From Seminavis robusta (lineage: Eukaryota; Bacillariophyta; Bacillariophyceae; Naviculales; Naviculaceae), in assembly GCA_903772945.1 (NCBI GenBank), contig CAICTM010000085.1, positions 1-64,000 of the forward strand: a stretch of 64,000 nt of DNA, given 5' to 3'. The notes beneath the pieces are model-generated. The model worked only from the letters and a program-made list of their open reading frames with translations. It did no database searches and was not told the origin of the DNA. The position numbers and the translations under genes are program-made. Shown here piece after piece: positions 34,515 through 45,262 of this stretch; within the stretch, counting starts at the first letter, position 1, and every line of letters starts with the position of its first letter.

Positions 34515-34950
34515 GGTTTTCTTCTTCTTTCTTTTTCCTTCAGTATAGATGGATGTACAGAGGAGGTCTGCTTGTGTGTTATGGAGGAGATGACTGAGCA
34601 AGTCTGTTATAGCAGAGAGCGATTGCCTCAGCCCGAGCGAAGGAACAGAATAAGATGGAAAAGGGAGAAAGCGTGTTTGAGTCAGAGGCGAGAGAAAGAA
34701 ATGAAACGGTCAAATTAGGGTTAACATCGTATCTTTTGAGGGTTAACATCGTATCTTTTGTAAGGTGAAGGATAATGTCTATGTCAGTGACCCTTTGATT
34801 GGATCTTTCTCACTCGATGGCTATCGCAACCTTGCAAAGAAGATTGGGCTTCCCAAGCCAAGCCTTCACTCTTCACACATCCTTCTTCATCTTTCGTCGA
34901 GACAGACACAACCATAGAAGCATCAAAATAGTAGTACCAACCAGGCCAAG

Positions 34951-35619
34951 ATGATCAAGCCCGTCGTGTTAATGTCGTTGGCACTGCTGTTGCTAGTCTG
35001 CAATGTGTCAGTAGTGCTTGCCAAGAAACCCTCTTCTTCCAGCAGCAAAAAGACTGGAGATGGTCCTCCTCCGCAACCATGTCAAAAGTACTTGGACATG
35101 AGTGACGAAGATTTGTTTTTCTCGGCGTCCGAAGGTCGTCGTATTGGAGACCACTGTCGCATCAAGAACAGTCCGTCGGCATCGTGCGATTACTACGTCG
35201 TCGCCGAACCATCCGCTACCACCGGCTACGACGGCTGGCCGCGGACATTTGAAGATCGAGGACGCGGCTGTGTCTACCACCCCGACGGCAAGGGCAAGTG
35301 TGGCTATCAAAAAATGGATTATCGACATTGGGATGAAACGGAACGGACGCAAATGTGTGCGGGTAATTACGTCCAGAATGCCGCTGCGCAATTGCGTCAT
35401 GCCATTCTCAATGATCGTTGTGGAGGATCGTGCAGTTTGCCACAGTGTCATCACGCCAGTCACGAAACGACTCGTCCGTACTGTTATCATTGCCGCAAAT
35501 GCAAAGACAATATGGAACACTGCAAGGAAGGATACAAATTCTGTAAATTGTGCAAAGAAGAATGTCCCAGCGACTATGAAAAGGGTGAAGTCAAACGAAC
35601 CATGGGGGATGAGTTGTAA
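34951..35619 (+). CDS. Cys-rich secretory-pathway protein ending GDEL (222 aa)
   Basis: ATG 34951 opens a clear signal peptide (VVLMSLALLLLVCNVSVVLA). About 20 Cys occur in the mature part. A C-terminal cluster, CYHCRKCKDNMEHC then CKLCKEECPSDYEKG, is spaced like a small metal-binding or disulfide knot. The protein ends TMGDEL, a four-residue tail like xDEL ER-retrieval signals. So it may reside in the ER, or be secreted if GDEL is not recognised. No family was recognised. Single exon. Confidence 0.8.
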   Translation: MIKPVVLMSLALLLLVCNVSVVLAKKPSSSSSKKTGDGPPPQPCQKYLDMSDEDLFFSASEGRRIGDHCRIKNSPSASCDYYVVAEPSATTGYDGWPRTFEDRGRGCVYHPDGKGKCGYQKMDYRHWDETERTQMCAGNYVQNAAAQLRHAILNDRCGGSCSLPQCHHASHETTRPYCYHCRKCKDNMEHCKEGYKFCKLCKEECPSDYEKGEVKRTMGDEL

Positions 35620-36199
35620 TTGCGTACCGTACTTGAAAGACGACAAGATAAATACCAGTAGTAGTACAATTACTTATTTGTAGTTATGATGAAGCTTGCA
35701 TATAAGGTACTTTAAAACCATGTCCTCGTACTTGTTGTATGACATCGATATACGGTGCCATCGAGTCAACACCTAACGTTGGAATCTTTGGGTGATTGAT
35801 TCAATGATCATTCGTTGCACACAAATCTCATGAGACCGGACCGAACTTTCCTCCACGTACTCAGTTTATCTAGCTAGCTAGCTAGCTAGCTGTTACTAAC
35901 CAAGTCTCTTGCAATTTGATACCATGGGGCAAAAGCCGAGGGCTATAGTGTTCCGTTCAATTCGGATCGGGCAAATAGTGTTACCTCCGGTACCATACTA
36001 CAGACTTGAGTATATCACTTCTTTCTGCAGGGTCGCTGGAGATTGATCTCGGTTGCAGACTTTGTGTATTATTGGATCAGGTCAGGTCGAACAAGTCTGC
36101 AGACGTCCTGTATAGCAGTACCTGGTACCTCAACTTGGAAGGAAACAAGTTTCTGGCCAATTGAATTGATTGTTGCTTGTACTATACTACATGTACGTT
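35620..36199. other. Spacer with (GCTA)n run
   Basis: It contains five to six tandem CTAG/GCTA units at 35870-35892. Nothing else was recognised. Confidence 0.6.
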
Positions 36200-36886
36200 C
36201 TATTTTCGCCGTCGTCGTGTTCGATGAGATGGCATTTTGGCATGTGCACCCGCCTGCAACAACTGTGGTGGGCGTAATTTCGGGGCCAATCCTCCATGTT
36301 GCATCAAAAAGGTCCTCCATAAATGGGCCGAATCAGTACGACCCAGGAGCCATTGACGAAACTCGGGATTTTGCTTGCATTCTTCCACAATCTCGGGAGC
36401 CACTCCCAGTTCCACTTGACAGGCACGTCGAAACGCCATTTCTTCCGATTCCGTAATGATATTACTCATGACATCTTCTTCTTTTGGGGACAGTTCCGCT
36501 TGAAGGAGTTCATACGCCAACGTTACTTGCAGAAACTCGTCGGCGGCCTGGCTGTTGGTCTCTTCCTCTTCATCATCATCCTGCTGGGTCGTCATCATGT
36601 CGGGATGACACTGTTTGGCGGCTGCAAAATAAGCATGGCGGAGTTCTTTCAAAGTCAGGGGGGACGTCGTTTTACTACTACTAGCACTACCGGTAGTATC
36701 AGCAGTCTTATTATTGGCGGGAAGCCCCAACAAAGCTCGCGCTGCTTGACTCGTCAGGAATCGACTACCGTAACTGGGCTTTGTTATTGCCGATAGTAAA
36801 GGGCTCGCCAGTGGCGCAGCAGTTGATGGCAGAGAGGCCATGCGAAACCATACGGACGACTTGCTCAGTATTAGTGCTGAACTCAT
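36200..36886 (-). CDS. J-domain protein, probably mitochondrial (228 aa)
   Basis: Start ATG 36886. The N-terminus is Ser/Ala/Arg-rich with no acidic residue for about 60 positions, as in mitochondrial presequences. The J domain (about 78-130) has LKELRHAYFAAAKQCHPD with the HPD triad. An acidic insert (DDDEEEETNS) and FLQVTLAYELLQAE follow. The C-terminus includes EMAFRRACQVELGVAPEIV and a basic end (HRTRRRRK). There is no Gly/Phe region or zinc finger, so it is a class C J protein. It would stimulate an Hsp70. Similar small J proteins serve mitochondrial assembly; the exact job is unknown. Confidence 0.82.
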   Translation of the reverse strand: MSSALILSKSSVWFRMASLPSTAAPLASPLLSAITKPSYGSRFLTSQAARALLGLPANNKTADTTGSASSSKTTSPLTLKELRHAYFAAAKQCHPDMMTTQQDDDEEEETNSQAADEFLQVTLAYELLQAELSPKEEDVMSNIITESEEMAFRRACQVELGVAPEIVEECKQNPEFRQWLLGRTDSAHLWRTFLMQHGGLAPKLRPPQLLQAGAHAKMPSHRTRRRRK

Positions 36887-36971
36887 TATTGTGATGGTTT
36901 AAATTTGTGGCGAATAATGATCGAGAACGGGCTCGGGTGGATGATTGAACGCAGCAGCCAGACGCTTCCCG

Positions 36972-37235
36972 TCTAATCAAAATATGCAACATTTCCGGAG
37001 CGCTCTCCCTTCTCTAATCAAAATATGCAACTTTTCCGGAGCGCTCTTTCTTCTCTAATCAAAATATGCAACATTTCCGGAGCGCTTTCCCTTCTAACGC
37101 TTCGGGAGCGCCTCCCGCTTCTGACTAGCATACGTGAAGTTGCCGGAGCGCTTTCACATCTAATCAAAATATGCAACCTTTCCGGAGGGCTCTCCCTTCT
37201 CTAATCAAAATATGCAACTTTTCCGGAGGGCTCAA
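36972..37235. repeat. 41 bp minisatellite (TCTAATCAAAATATGCAAC...)
   Basis: Units start at 36972, 37013, 37054, 37159 and 37200. Each is 41 bp and ends in TTTCCGGAGCGCTCTCCCT. A degenerate stretch lies at 37095-37158. It begins about 85 bp upstream of the J-protein start (minus strand). Confidence 0.92.
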
Positions 37236-37847
37236 AGAGCCCGCCGAGATCGAAGATAATTGATCCAAACAATTATTAATAATTGATGTGGACACGCATC
37301 AGTGGATGGATGAGTCGTTGAAGACTTGAACTTTTCATTAAATCTTTCCATGCCAAATTCTCTGCTCCTCCCAAACCGATAAGTACCGTACCGGTACTCT
37401 ACTTTTTTTAAATAGTAAGTCTCCATCTCGTAACGGTACCGGTTCCGGTACTTGGTAGATAAAGCTTATTATCATGCTCTGTCCATGTCATCTACAAGCG
37501 GAAGCTGAGGCTGTGGCTACCAGCAAACATACTGTACTACTAGTAGGAGCCTAGCTACTGTAGCTATGGGGCTGAATTACACAGCCCCCTCTAGGGGGTT
37601 ACGGTATACCATTAGATTTATTAATTTTAAAGATGCCCTGTGGTTGCTCGTTTTAGGGAGAGTCGCATGAAAGAGAGACATGTAATACTTGTTTGTTTGT
37701 TTTTCTGAATTTTGTTGGGCTCTTTTTTGTTTTGTTTCTGGTTTGTTGGTTGTGTTAGGGGGGTGGAGGTAGAGTGACACGTATGCAAGCTTCCAACTAG
37801 TGCTAATACTTTGATCAGGGGGGGAGGGGGGACTTTCGGGTGGAGAA
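37236..37847. other. Gene-free spacer
   Basis: AT-rich, with GGTACCGGTAC words at 37385-37450 and a GGGGGGGAGGGGGGG run near 37820. No gene was recognised. Confidence 0.5.
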
Positions 37848-38783
37848 TTATGGAATACAAGCTCCGCAAACTGCTACACCAGCGCCAGCACCAAGGACAA
37901 TGCTGAAACCTTCACTTGGAAAAACTTCGTATTCAAAGAAGATGACTCCACTGAAAGTGACCCCAACAGCAATGCCTGCACCAAAAAACAGCCCCACATC
38001 CAAGTCTGCCATCAAGTAGCCACAGGACAAAAGTTCCTTTGGTGATCCACCAATAGCAGTCCATCCAAAACCAGCCAAAGGCGTGAACCCACAACTTGCA
38101 CCCAACTCTGCTCCCACACAATATCGTTGCATCGTGGCGCTGAAGTCGTCGACCGGAGATCTATATTCGGCATATTGAAAGTCCGGAAGGATGAGGCCAG
38201 CTTCAACTTGAACCCCACTCCACGACAGTGATAATTGTTTGCCATCCGCAGTTGTAGTATTGTAGTCGGCATCACCAAAGAAGCACTTTTTGCCAATGTT
38301 TTCAATCTGCGCTGGGAAGTCTGTGTTGTTGGACAGCGCGCTCAACATAGAAGCTCGTTTGTCACTGTTCCGAAACCCCCCAGGCCATGATCCTCTCTCC
38401 ATTCCAGCTTCGGCTCGAAGGTTTTGAACATACTCTGATTGTTGAAAGGAGTTGTGGAAACTCGTCAATTCGTCGCGGAGACAGTCCAGGGGAACACACC
38501 GCTTTCGGGTCACCCAGAGTACACAGGTGAAGCCCTCCTCCTCTTGACATGCATTGTCATCATTGCAAGCATCAAAGAGACCTCCAGTGGATTCTTGAAG
38601 TTCCCTGTGTTCATCGCTGGCATCTCGTGTCAAGAACTCTTCTAGTTCTTTGTCGTCGACCAGAGGGTGTTCACGGAACCAGGATGGACGTTGCTCTTCT
38701 CCGGGATTGGCAGCAGCAGCAGCAGAATGGAAGAGAGCCAACGAAAAGTTAGCAGAAACAAAAAAGAGACGGAAACAATTCAT
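37848..38783 (-). CDS. Secreted Cys-containing protein (311 aa)
   Basis: The start chosen is ATG 38783 (MNCFRLFFVSANFSLALF), a signal peptide ending in SAAAAAN. The open frame continues upstream, but only through a TACCTG microsatellite that yields RYRYRYRY, so earlier starts are unlikely; ATG 38825 is the alternative. The mature part begins acidic (DDKELEEFLTRDASDEH). It has a Cys cluster (CNDDNACQEEEGFTCVLW, KRCVPLDC) and several NxT/NxS sites. The C-terminal half is Gly-rich and beta-like (GAELGASCGFTPLAGFGW; GAGIAVGVTFSGVIFFEYE), which could be a barrel- or lectin-like fold. No family was recognised. Confidence 0.78.
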   Translation of the reverse strand: MNCFRLFFVSANFSLALFHSAAAAANPGEEQRPSWFREHPLVDDKELEEFLTRDASDEHRELQESTGGLFDACNDDNACQEEEGFTCVLWVTRKRCVPLDCLRDELTSFHNSFQQSEYVQNLRAEAGMERGSWPGGFRNSDKRASMLSALSNNTDFPAQIENIGKKCFFGDADYNTTTADGKQLSLSWSGVQVEAGLILPDFQYAEYRSPVDDFSATMQRYCVGAELGASCGFTPLAGFGWTAIGGSPKELLSCGYLMADLDVGLFFGAGIAVGVTFSGVIFFEYEVFPSEGFSIVLGAGAGVAVCGACIP

Positions 38784-38837
38784 AGTACCTGTAGTCAACT
38801 GAAAAACTGTGGGTATTGGTTTCATTGATGGAGGATG

Positions 38838-38866
38838 GTACCTGTACCTGTACCTGTACCTGTACC
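38838..38866. repeat. (CCTGTA)n hexanucleotide microsatellite
   Basis: About four and a half ACCTGT/CCTGTA units, just upstream of the secreted protein's start. Confidence 0.9.
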
Positions 38867-40109
38867 ACCCAATCAATCTCTTTGTGGGGACGAGCCAGTG
38901 TTGGGTCGCTCTCAACGGCCAACGCATTGTGTCGACAGTCAAGGTCCACTTCTGCGGGGCTACAGCCATGTAGCATTCCAAAAACTCAATGGAACAAAGA
39001 CATAAGTACTAGAAGAAATATCTAAATAGTGGGTTAATCGGCGAGGGGGCTAAGCTAAAGCCAGGTATGGTAGATCAGTGCACCTTGGGGTGAGTGCTCC
39101 GTTCAGAACTGGGCGCGCACCGCATACTACAACATGTATTGTGATGTACTGTACCGGTTGGTACACTCCGAAGCCGTAAGTACGGTACTGGTGTACTGGT
39201 ACGGGTACGGTACGTGTTAGCACGAACCGGTACAGTCGTACCCTGTACACCGGTACTCAGGAGTGACCGAATGACTTCTGAAAAGTCAAAATTCAAATTT
39301 TAGTTGGAAATTTGCATTGGCATTGAATTGGAATGATTGATTGATCATTCAATCATAACTTCTACTGATCTTTGTATAGTAAATGGCAAATCCAATCCAC
39401 TTCTATGCAATCCAATCTAATCCAATAGAAAACAACCAAACCACCAGCCAAAGCAAAAGACTCGCTTTCCAAACACTTTACAAAACTTCTTGCAATGTAC
39501 CGTAGGGCTATCGGCAAGTTTGCTCAACCCCTACCTAGCTAGTTCCTGCGGCTACAATAAGCTCAAGGCGCTGGGATGATTGTGGCGCTCTTGACCATTA
39601 CTGCTAGTCTCGTACGCCCCTGCTCTCTCCCTCCCATGGCTCTGTTTGCTCTTCGGCCTCCACTACCTGTCATCTCCTTCTGTTGGCCTGCTCATTGGTT
39701 TTGATTCCACGTCAATCGAGAGGATGCTGACTGTTCTCGTTATTAGCTGTCGTTAGCAGCAAAAGCGTACCTGGTACAAGTTGTACAAGTACCTTACTAT
39801 CCACAGCGTGGAAATTGGAGCGTGGATATGGATAGCGGGTACCGGTTGACATAATCCCTACAACGTATCCACGTCATCATTTCGACACTCTTTTCAAGAT
39901 TTATTTGACCCCAAGTTGAAGTTTGGACAAACTGCTTTTTTCTTTTTCTTTCACATCTGTTGGATGTTGGATATTCCCTGGCTGTGAAGCCGCCTGGATC
40001 CATCCAATATTTCTTCCAAGAACACCCCTGTTTGTATGATCATTCGACGCCTTTTGCTGGCTTCAGTTAGCTTGTGAACTTTTGCTGAACAAAAGGGTTG
40101 CCTTCTAAA
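38867..40109. other. Spacer with dense GGTAC words
   Basis: 39020-39070 holds a short copy of the GGCGAGGGGGCTAAGCTA element. 39140-39260 holds about eight GGTAC/GTACC words in 120 bp. No gene was recognised. Confidence 0.5.
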
Positions 40110-41095
40110 ATGATTTTTCCAACAGTGGCGGCAGGCCTAGCCCTGTTTTTGGCGTGTGACTTCCAACAAAGCAGTGAGAATAAAATCACCATTGGCACTG
40201 CACGCTGTCACAACCAAGTATGTCGTTTATGATGGTCCCAAGTGGACATCCATTCGACAAGTCTTGCAAATTCCCACCAGCAGCAGCAACACAGACAGTC
40301 TGGGTCGCATGACAGTGGTGGCCGGAACGCAAGATGATACAGGTGACCGTATTGTGGGAGTGGTGATGGCGGCAAAAGCAGCGGCAATTATGATGATGAA
40401 GATCTACCGAGAGTCTCTCTCAAGGAATCCAAAAATCTTCAAGGCTACGTACACTCAGCGGTGAAAATTGGCAAAGGGATCCAAGATCAAGATGCACTCA
40501 ACACCATGATTGCAGCTTTCACGGGAGTTCATTGCACAGCTCCAAGAGTGGAAGGTGTGGGAGGTGCCAAAGATAGTATGGTTTCTGGCAAAGTCGTTGT
40601 TCTGGGCGGCAATGACTACGGTATGCGTGTTTCGCAGCAGAAGGATTGACAGCTCTGGGATCACAAGTCTCTCTGATTAGTGCCAACAAGGTCAAGTTAC
40701 AAAACGACAATGGTAAGCTACAGAACAAGAGACAGTGACGCAAGGAAGTGCGAGGAAAGCTCACATACTTTTCTTCACATAAATTCGCCGATACAAAGTT
40801 GAAGTGCTATCCCCCACGGTATACGCAATGATGAGATTGGATTTGCATCCTTTATTGGAGATTTTGATTCTCTATTGGATACAGCCGACGACAAATGGCC
40901 ATCTCGTATGCCTGTTGGGTACGATAGCGACAACGATGACGGAATGGTGGCCATGGGAACCGCTCTTCGCTGGCTCAAGCAATGACACAATTGTGAACGG
41001 TACATCTCCAGCATGACAAAAGCACAGAGTATAGTCAACAAAGAGGGCGTACTGTTTGGACCTGGCAAAGTAAAAAAACATTTCCAACAAGTTCA
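40110..41095 (+). pseudogene. Broken gene for a conserved protein of unknown identity
   Basis: Coding blocks in shifting frames: LHAVTTKYVVYDGPKW and LGRMTVVAGTQDDTGDRIVG (40190-40350); KIGKGIQDQDALNTMIAAF, TGVHCTAPRVEGVGGAKD and GKVVVLGGNDYG (40460-40622); LGSQVSLISANKVKLQ (40655-40700); then IGDFDSLLDTADDKW, GMVAMGTALRWLKQ and TKAQSIVNKEGVLFGPGKVK (40855-41072). Frames change near 40350-40460, 40620 and 40740-40850. An in-frame TGA interrupts after LRWLKQ at about 40984. The GGND and VVLGG segments suggest a nucleotide-binding fold, and LHAV near the start could be a plastid transit region. Identity is not established. At least three lesions make a working gene unlikely, although missed introns could explain some. 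Confidence 0.6.
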
Positions 41096-41099
41096 GCGG

Positions 41100-41855
41100 C
41101 TTAAGTGGAGTCTCGCTCAGCCACTTTTGAATCTATTTTACCACCACCATTGTTTGGGAAATCCTAGTCTTGTGGGTGATACTCCGCCATTGAGGTCTGG
41201 TGATAGGCCAGGATTTGGTCGAAGAGTTGGGCCTGGATTGGGTCCTGATGTGGGACCTGGAGCATGACATTGTGTAGCTCTGGAGTTGGCCCAGAAATTG
41301 GTCCAGGACCTGCATTGGGCCTATAGCTAATACGGACGAACCGTATCCCAGTTCGTACCGGTACTAGCTATCTAGCACTCTACATGTACTGATAGGTACA
41401 TCGTCAAGAGTGAGGGATCGGAAAAACGGGACGCACAAGGTCATGAATGCTCCAGCCGACCTCCTGCCTCCAACAAATTCTGCCTTCGTGGCTCCCAGAA
41501 TCAGAACATGGGAAGACAGCTTTGAAAGGGTAGTTATGGTAATCTTTGAGGTGATATTTCACTCAAGTAGACTAATGTAATAATCACAATTTGTCTGAAT
41601 ATTGTACCGCATCTACCCAAGTTACAAAATCTGTCTTCCGGGTGGTGACGCAGAAGATCAGATCTTTTCTTCCTTCTGGGCCTGTGGATCATTCATTTTC
41701 TGTTCGGACAACGGCCAATTGATCCATATGCATACCGTAGGTACCGTATGAGTAAGTGATCACTCGATTGCTGATCTATCCGTCCGATTTGGTTGTTTGC
41801 TGTCTTCTCTTATGTCAACAAGCAAGAGTGGAACAACGACAACGATCGACCCACA
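41100..41855. other. Spacer; G-rich repeats then light-harvesting gene 5' flank
   Basis: 41160-41320 holds GGTCC(T)GG/GGGCCTGGATTGGG imperfect repeats. The rest is presumed promoter for the gene at 41856. No TATA box was assigned. Confidence 0.45.
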
Positions 41856-42494
41856 ATGAAGAATGCGTTTACCACGATCCTACTCTTGGCATTTCCCTCC
41901 GTCGTGGCGGCTTTGAACCCGTTTGCCGCTTTGGTCCAAAAACCAACCAACGTGGTTCGTGTGGAGGAAGTAGTAGTAGTGAGTCCGTTCGAAAACGAAC
42001 TGGGTGCCCAAGAGCCCTTGGGATTTTGGGATCCCTTGGGTGTCGTCGCGGATGGCAATCAGACCACATTTGATCGTTTGCGTTACGTGGAACTCAAACA
42101 CGGTCGTATCGCCATGTTGGCCGTCGTGGGGTACTTGGCGACTCAAGCTGGTTGGAGGGTTCCGGCTTTTGCCGATTTGCCCTGTGGTTTTGATGCCCTG
42201 TGGGCAATTCCCGGACCGGGCTTTCAACAAATCCTCGTCTTTATTGGATTGCTCGAATCCGAAGTCATGAAAGATGTCATTGGTGGAGAGTTTATCGGTG
42301 ATTTTCGAAATGGCCTTCTCGACTTTGGATGGGACACATTTGACGATGAAACCAAACTGAAAAAGAGAGCCATTGAACTCAATCAAGGACGCGCCGCCAT
42401 GATGGGCATTCTAGCACTCATGGTACATGAAATGATGGGCGTTTCACTCATCCCGGCAGGGGTCAAGATTGAAATCATCATGAAGCAAATGTAA
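41856..42494 (+). CDS. Fucoxanthin chlorophyll a/c light-harvesting protein (212 aa)
   Basis: Start ATG 41856. Residues 1-19 are a signal peptide (KNAFTTILLLAFPSVVAA). The transit part begins LNPFAALVQ; here the residue after the cut is Leu instead of the commoner Phe. The mature protein begins FENELGAQEPLGFWDPLG, followed by helix 1 (YVELKHGRIAMLAVVGYLA). Helix 2 is FQQILVFIGLLESEVM and helix 3 is ELNQGRAAMMGILALMVHEM. The Glu and Arg of helices 1 and 3 (ELKHGR, ELNQGR) are the reciprocal chlorophyll ligands and salt bridges of the LHC family. The protein binds fucoxanthin and chlorophylls a/c in the thylakoid and passes energy to the photosystems. Length fits the Lhcf-like class; the exact subfamily needs a tree. 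Single exon. Confidence 0.93.
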   Translation: MKNAFTTILLLAFPSVVAALNPFAALVQKPTNVVRVEEVVVVSPFENELGAQEPLGFWDPLGVVADGNQTTFDRLRYVELKHGRIAMLAVVGYLATQAGWRVPAFADLPCGFDALWAIPGPGFQQILVFIGLLESEVMKDVIGGEFIGDFRNGLLDFGWDTFDDETKLKKRAIELNQGRAAMMGILALMVHEMMGVSLIPAGVKIEIIMKQM

Positions 42495-43479
42495 TGTAGC
42501 AAAACACAATGGAGTAGGTGCAGTGATTGGAAAGGAAAGCACGAAAAGAGTGAAATATACGTTGCAGCCATAAAACGTTTTGAAGATGGGATGTGTCAAA
42601 AAACGAGCATCCCAGGTTTTGAGGTTTTGAAAGGGTAGAGAGCAGAAGATCAGCATGTTATGCAGTGTCTTCTTCTTCGTACTAGTAGAGAGTCTATTAT
42701 TGCCTTGTTCGTCGTCATTGGGACTCGACTCGTGCTCGTGGATCATTCCATGAGTGGTTGCTTCCATGCTTCAAAACCAACAGGCGTGACAGTCTGCCAG
42801 GATACCGGTACGGCAGCCTTTGTCACCCAAACGTTGAAACTTGAAGATAGCGGCAAGGTCACCAACGTGAGAATCGTTCAAGATGTAGGGAAAGTGTGGT
42901 GCAAGCAAACTACTAAATCGGTACCGGTACATCACATTGAGATGAAAAGACTTCCAGGCAACATCGCCCCTGATGAGTTCCACTGAGAGTGACCCAACTC
43001 GCACCTCTTGCTCGATGTGCTCTCTGTCAGTGAAATGATGGTTCCATGGTTCCTGCCAGTATCCACAAAGCGCATGGCCTCCCAGGCATCAATCAGCACC
43101 CATTCATCGTCTATGGACGTCGACAAGCACGACGCCAAGTCCCAAAGACTGGTGCCCTACAGTAATAATAATTGTAACCAAAGAAGTGAAGTAGGCACAA
43201 AACTTCAGGGCCATCACCAGGTGTTGATGCGTCTATACGGTGATGATTTGGTCATTGAATCTCACATGAAAGCGATTCCCAGGCAATCCAGATTGGTGAG
43301 CAACTGACCCATCTTAGCTGCGTCTATTCGGCCACTTGCAAGGGCGGTTGTCTACAGGTTCATGTATCCAATACATAGCTACAACACGAAGGCAACATCA
43401 AACTCATTGTTCGTGCTACCAAAATAAATGTCTGCCAATCTGAATGAGCCCAAGACAAAGAAGCAAATTTGCAACGACC
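42495..43479. other. Gene-free spacer
   Basis: Overlapping short frames on both strands without protein-like content. Nothing was recognised. Confidence 0.45.
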
Positions 43480-43765
43480 ACTATGCTAGCCCCAGTCCTG
43501 CAGTTGGTAGCACTGGGTCTTACACAGTTCGGACCAACACTGGATTTCACACAACAGTTAGCCTCGGCACTAGTAACGCCACAACAGTTGCCCCCAGCAC
43601 TGCGATGATGTCTACCATGGCAGTCCCCATTACTGGATCCTCCACCACGAATTCTTGCCCCACTACTAGAGACAACACAAGCTCACCAAAACAGTTGGCC
43701 CCAGCACTGCAATCCCTTCAGGGTTGGTCCCAGCTCTGGTTTCAGCCCCAGCATTGCCTCCCCAC
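43480..43765. repeat. AGTGCTGGGG-family repeats, inverted copy
   Basis: The minus strand carries CAGTGCTGGGGCCAACTGTT, CCATGGTAGACATCATCGCAG and TGTGAAATCCAGTG, the same blocks in the same order as 32750-32960 on the plus strand. The Thr/Ser/Pro-rich open frame here is a by-product. Confidence 0.75.
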
Positions 43766-44009
43766 ACCCCACAGTCTTGATGGAACTGGTACGAGGGGTG
43801 ACTATAAAGGGAGAAACGCAATCATAAGGTTAGCGACGACGATGCATTGTTTGGGGCCAAAGAGCGAGCAAACGAACTGTTGGCCAGTCAGGGCCGTGCT
43901 TCGAACTGCTGGCTGGCATACTCGAGTATGACTTTGTAGTCTAGATGATCAGTACAACCGCACCTGTTTCCATTTTCTGGCTATTACCAAAGTAAAATAA
44001 ATACTAAAT

Positions 44010-44135
44010 AGATACGTTTAAAAGGAGCGAGGGGGGCGAGGCTAGGCAAAGCAGTGGCTGCGGTGGTGGGTGGCTGGTGTGGTGGGCATACGGGGAGAGC
44101 AATGAGGACGCGAGCAGGGCAAAACAAGGGGGGGC
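44010..44135. repeat. Dispersed G-rich element, second full copy
   Basis: AAAAGGAGCGAGGGGGGCGA, GGCTAGGCAAAGCAGTGG and GAGCAGGGCAAAA correspond in order to the copy at 26661-26765. Confidence 0.6.
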
Positions 44136-45262
44136 AGGGAAGGGGGGTGCATGGAGGAAAACCAGGAAGGACAAGGGAGCAAAATTAGCGGAAGAGTGCA
44201 AGTGCACCATCGGCATCCAGGTTCCAGAGTTAGGTGAGTGGCTTTGTGAACAAAGGAAACAACCATCATGACGCACCTTGTCCGCTTGGTACGTAGTGTT
44301 TCCCTATCGCCTGGCCTCTACCAACTATTTTGCTTCTACATGTAGCACTCTAGGAAGGTACGGAGTGTCAACCATAGCTACAACCTGGCTGGATGATTGT
44401 TGTTCTCCCGCTCAGTCGGAGACTCTCCATGGACCAGCTTGCAAAGCAACATTGGAGGCACACTTACTAGTTGCTAGCGAGATCCACAAGACACATCACG
44501 TCTAGCTAGTAGATACATGTAGTCTACTGGACCGAAAAGAGGCACGTGCTTGCATTGGCCGTGAATCTTGTGGACCCAGACAGTAAGTATGATGATGGTA
44601 CCAGTTATCATGACGTGAACCAGCAGCCTGCAGTGTTTCTAGACCCAGCCAGGAAGAATCATTGCCGGTCGAATCAGTGACACAGCGCAGATGGGAATCA
44701 ATCGAATCACTGACATGGGGCTTGGAAGCTTCCCGGCCCAGTGCCATCTATCGTATTAGCTAGACCAGGCCCAAAAAGATGTAGCTAGAAAGTGTGTTTA
44801 ACGCAAGGATCAAGAAGCAAGTCGAGTCGAGTCCAGAATGCCACGCAGGACTTCAAGCTAGCCAAAGTCCAGGACCATTGCGTGGCCATTTCCTGGACTT
44901 TTTTTGTTTACTAACTCTTCTAGCTAGCCTAGATATCTAGATACCGGTAGGACTAACGATTGGCTGGGCCAAACATTCCGATGACAATCACCGATCTCCT
45001 TCACCGCGCTGGTCGATCGTCCGTGGCATTGAAATGGAGAGCAATGCAAGCTCGCCCAGCTACATTGGATCCAGTTTACAAGATTTAGTAGTCCCTTCAG
45101 ATTTTGAAAGTCACTTATAAGTCTTGGGAAAATGTGCTGACGCCACAAGTGCGTGGACATGCACGATTGATATCTTTCCTGGAAGGTCTCACAATTTGAA
45201 TTTTGAACGCAAAAGAACTAACTTTCTTACTTAATCTCATTATTACTCACCCTGCTGCAATA
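44136..45262. other. Gene-free spacer
   Basis: TACATGTAG words are present at 44338 and 44515. No gene was recognised until the start at 45263. Confidence 0.45.

Noticed and set aside
38784-38981. N-terminal extension of the secreted protein at 37848-38783
   Set aside because: It reads through a hexanucleotide microsatellite (RYRYRYRY) and would hide the signal peptide.
43428-43931. Plus-strand frame of 167 residues, Thr/Ser-rich
   Set aside because: It overlies the inverted AGTGCTGGGG repeat family; composition comes from the repeat and the start lacks context.
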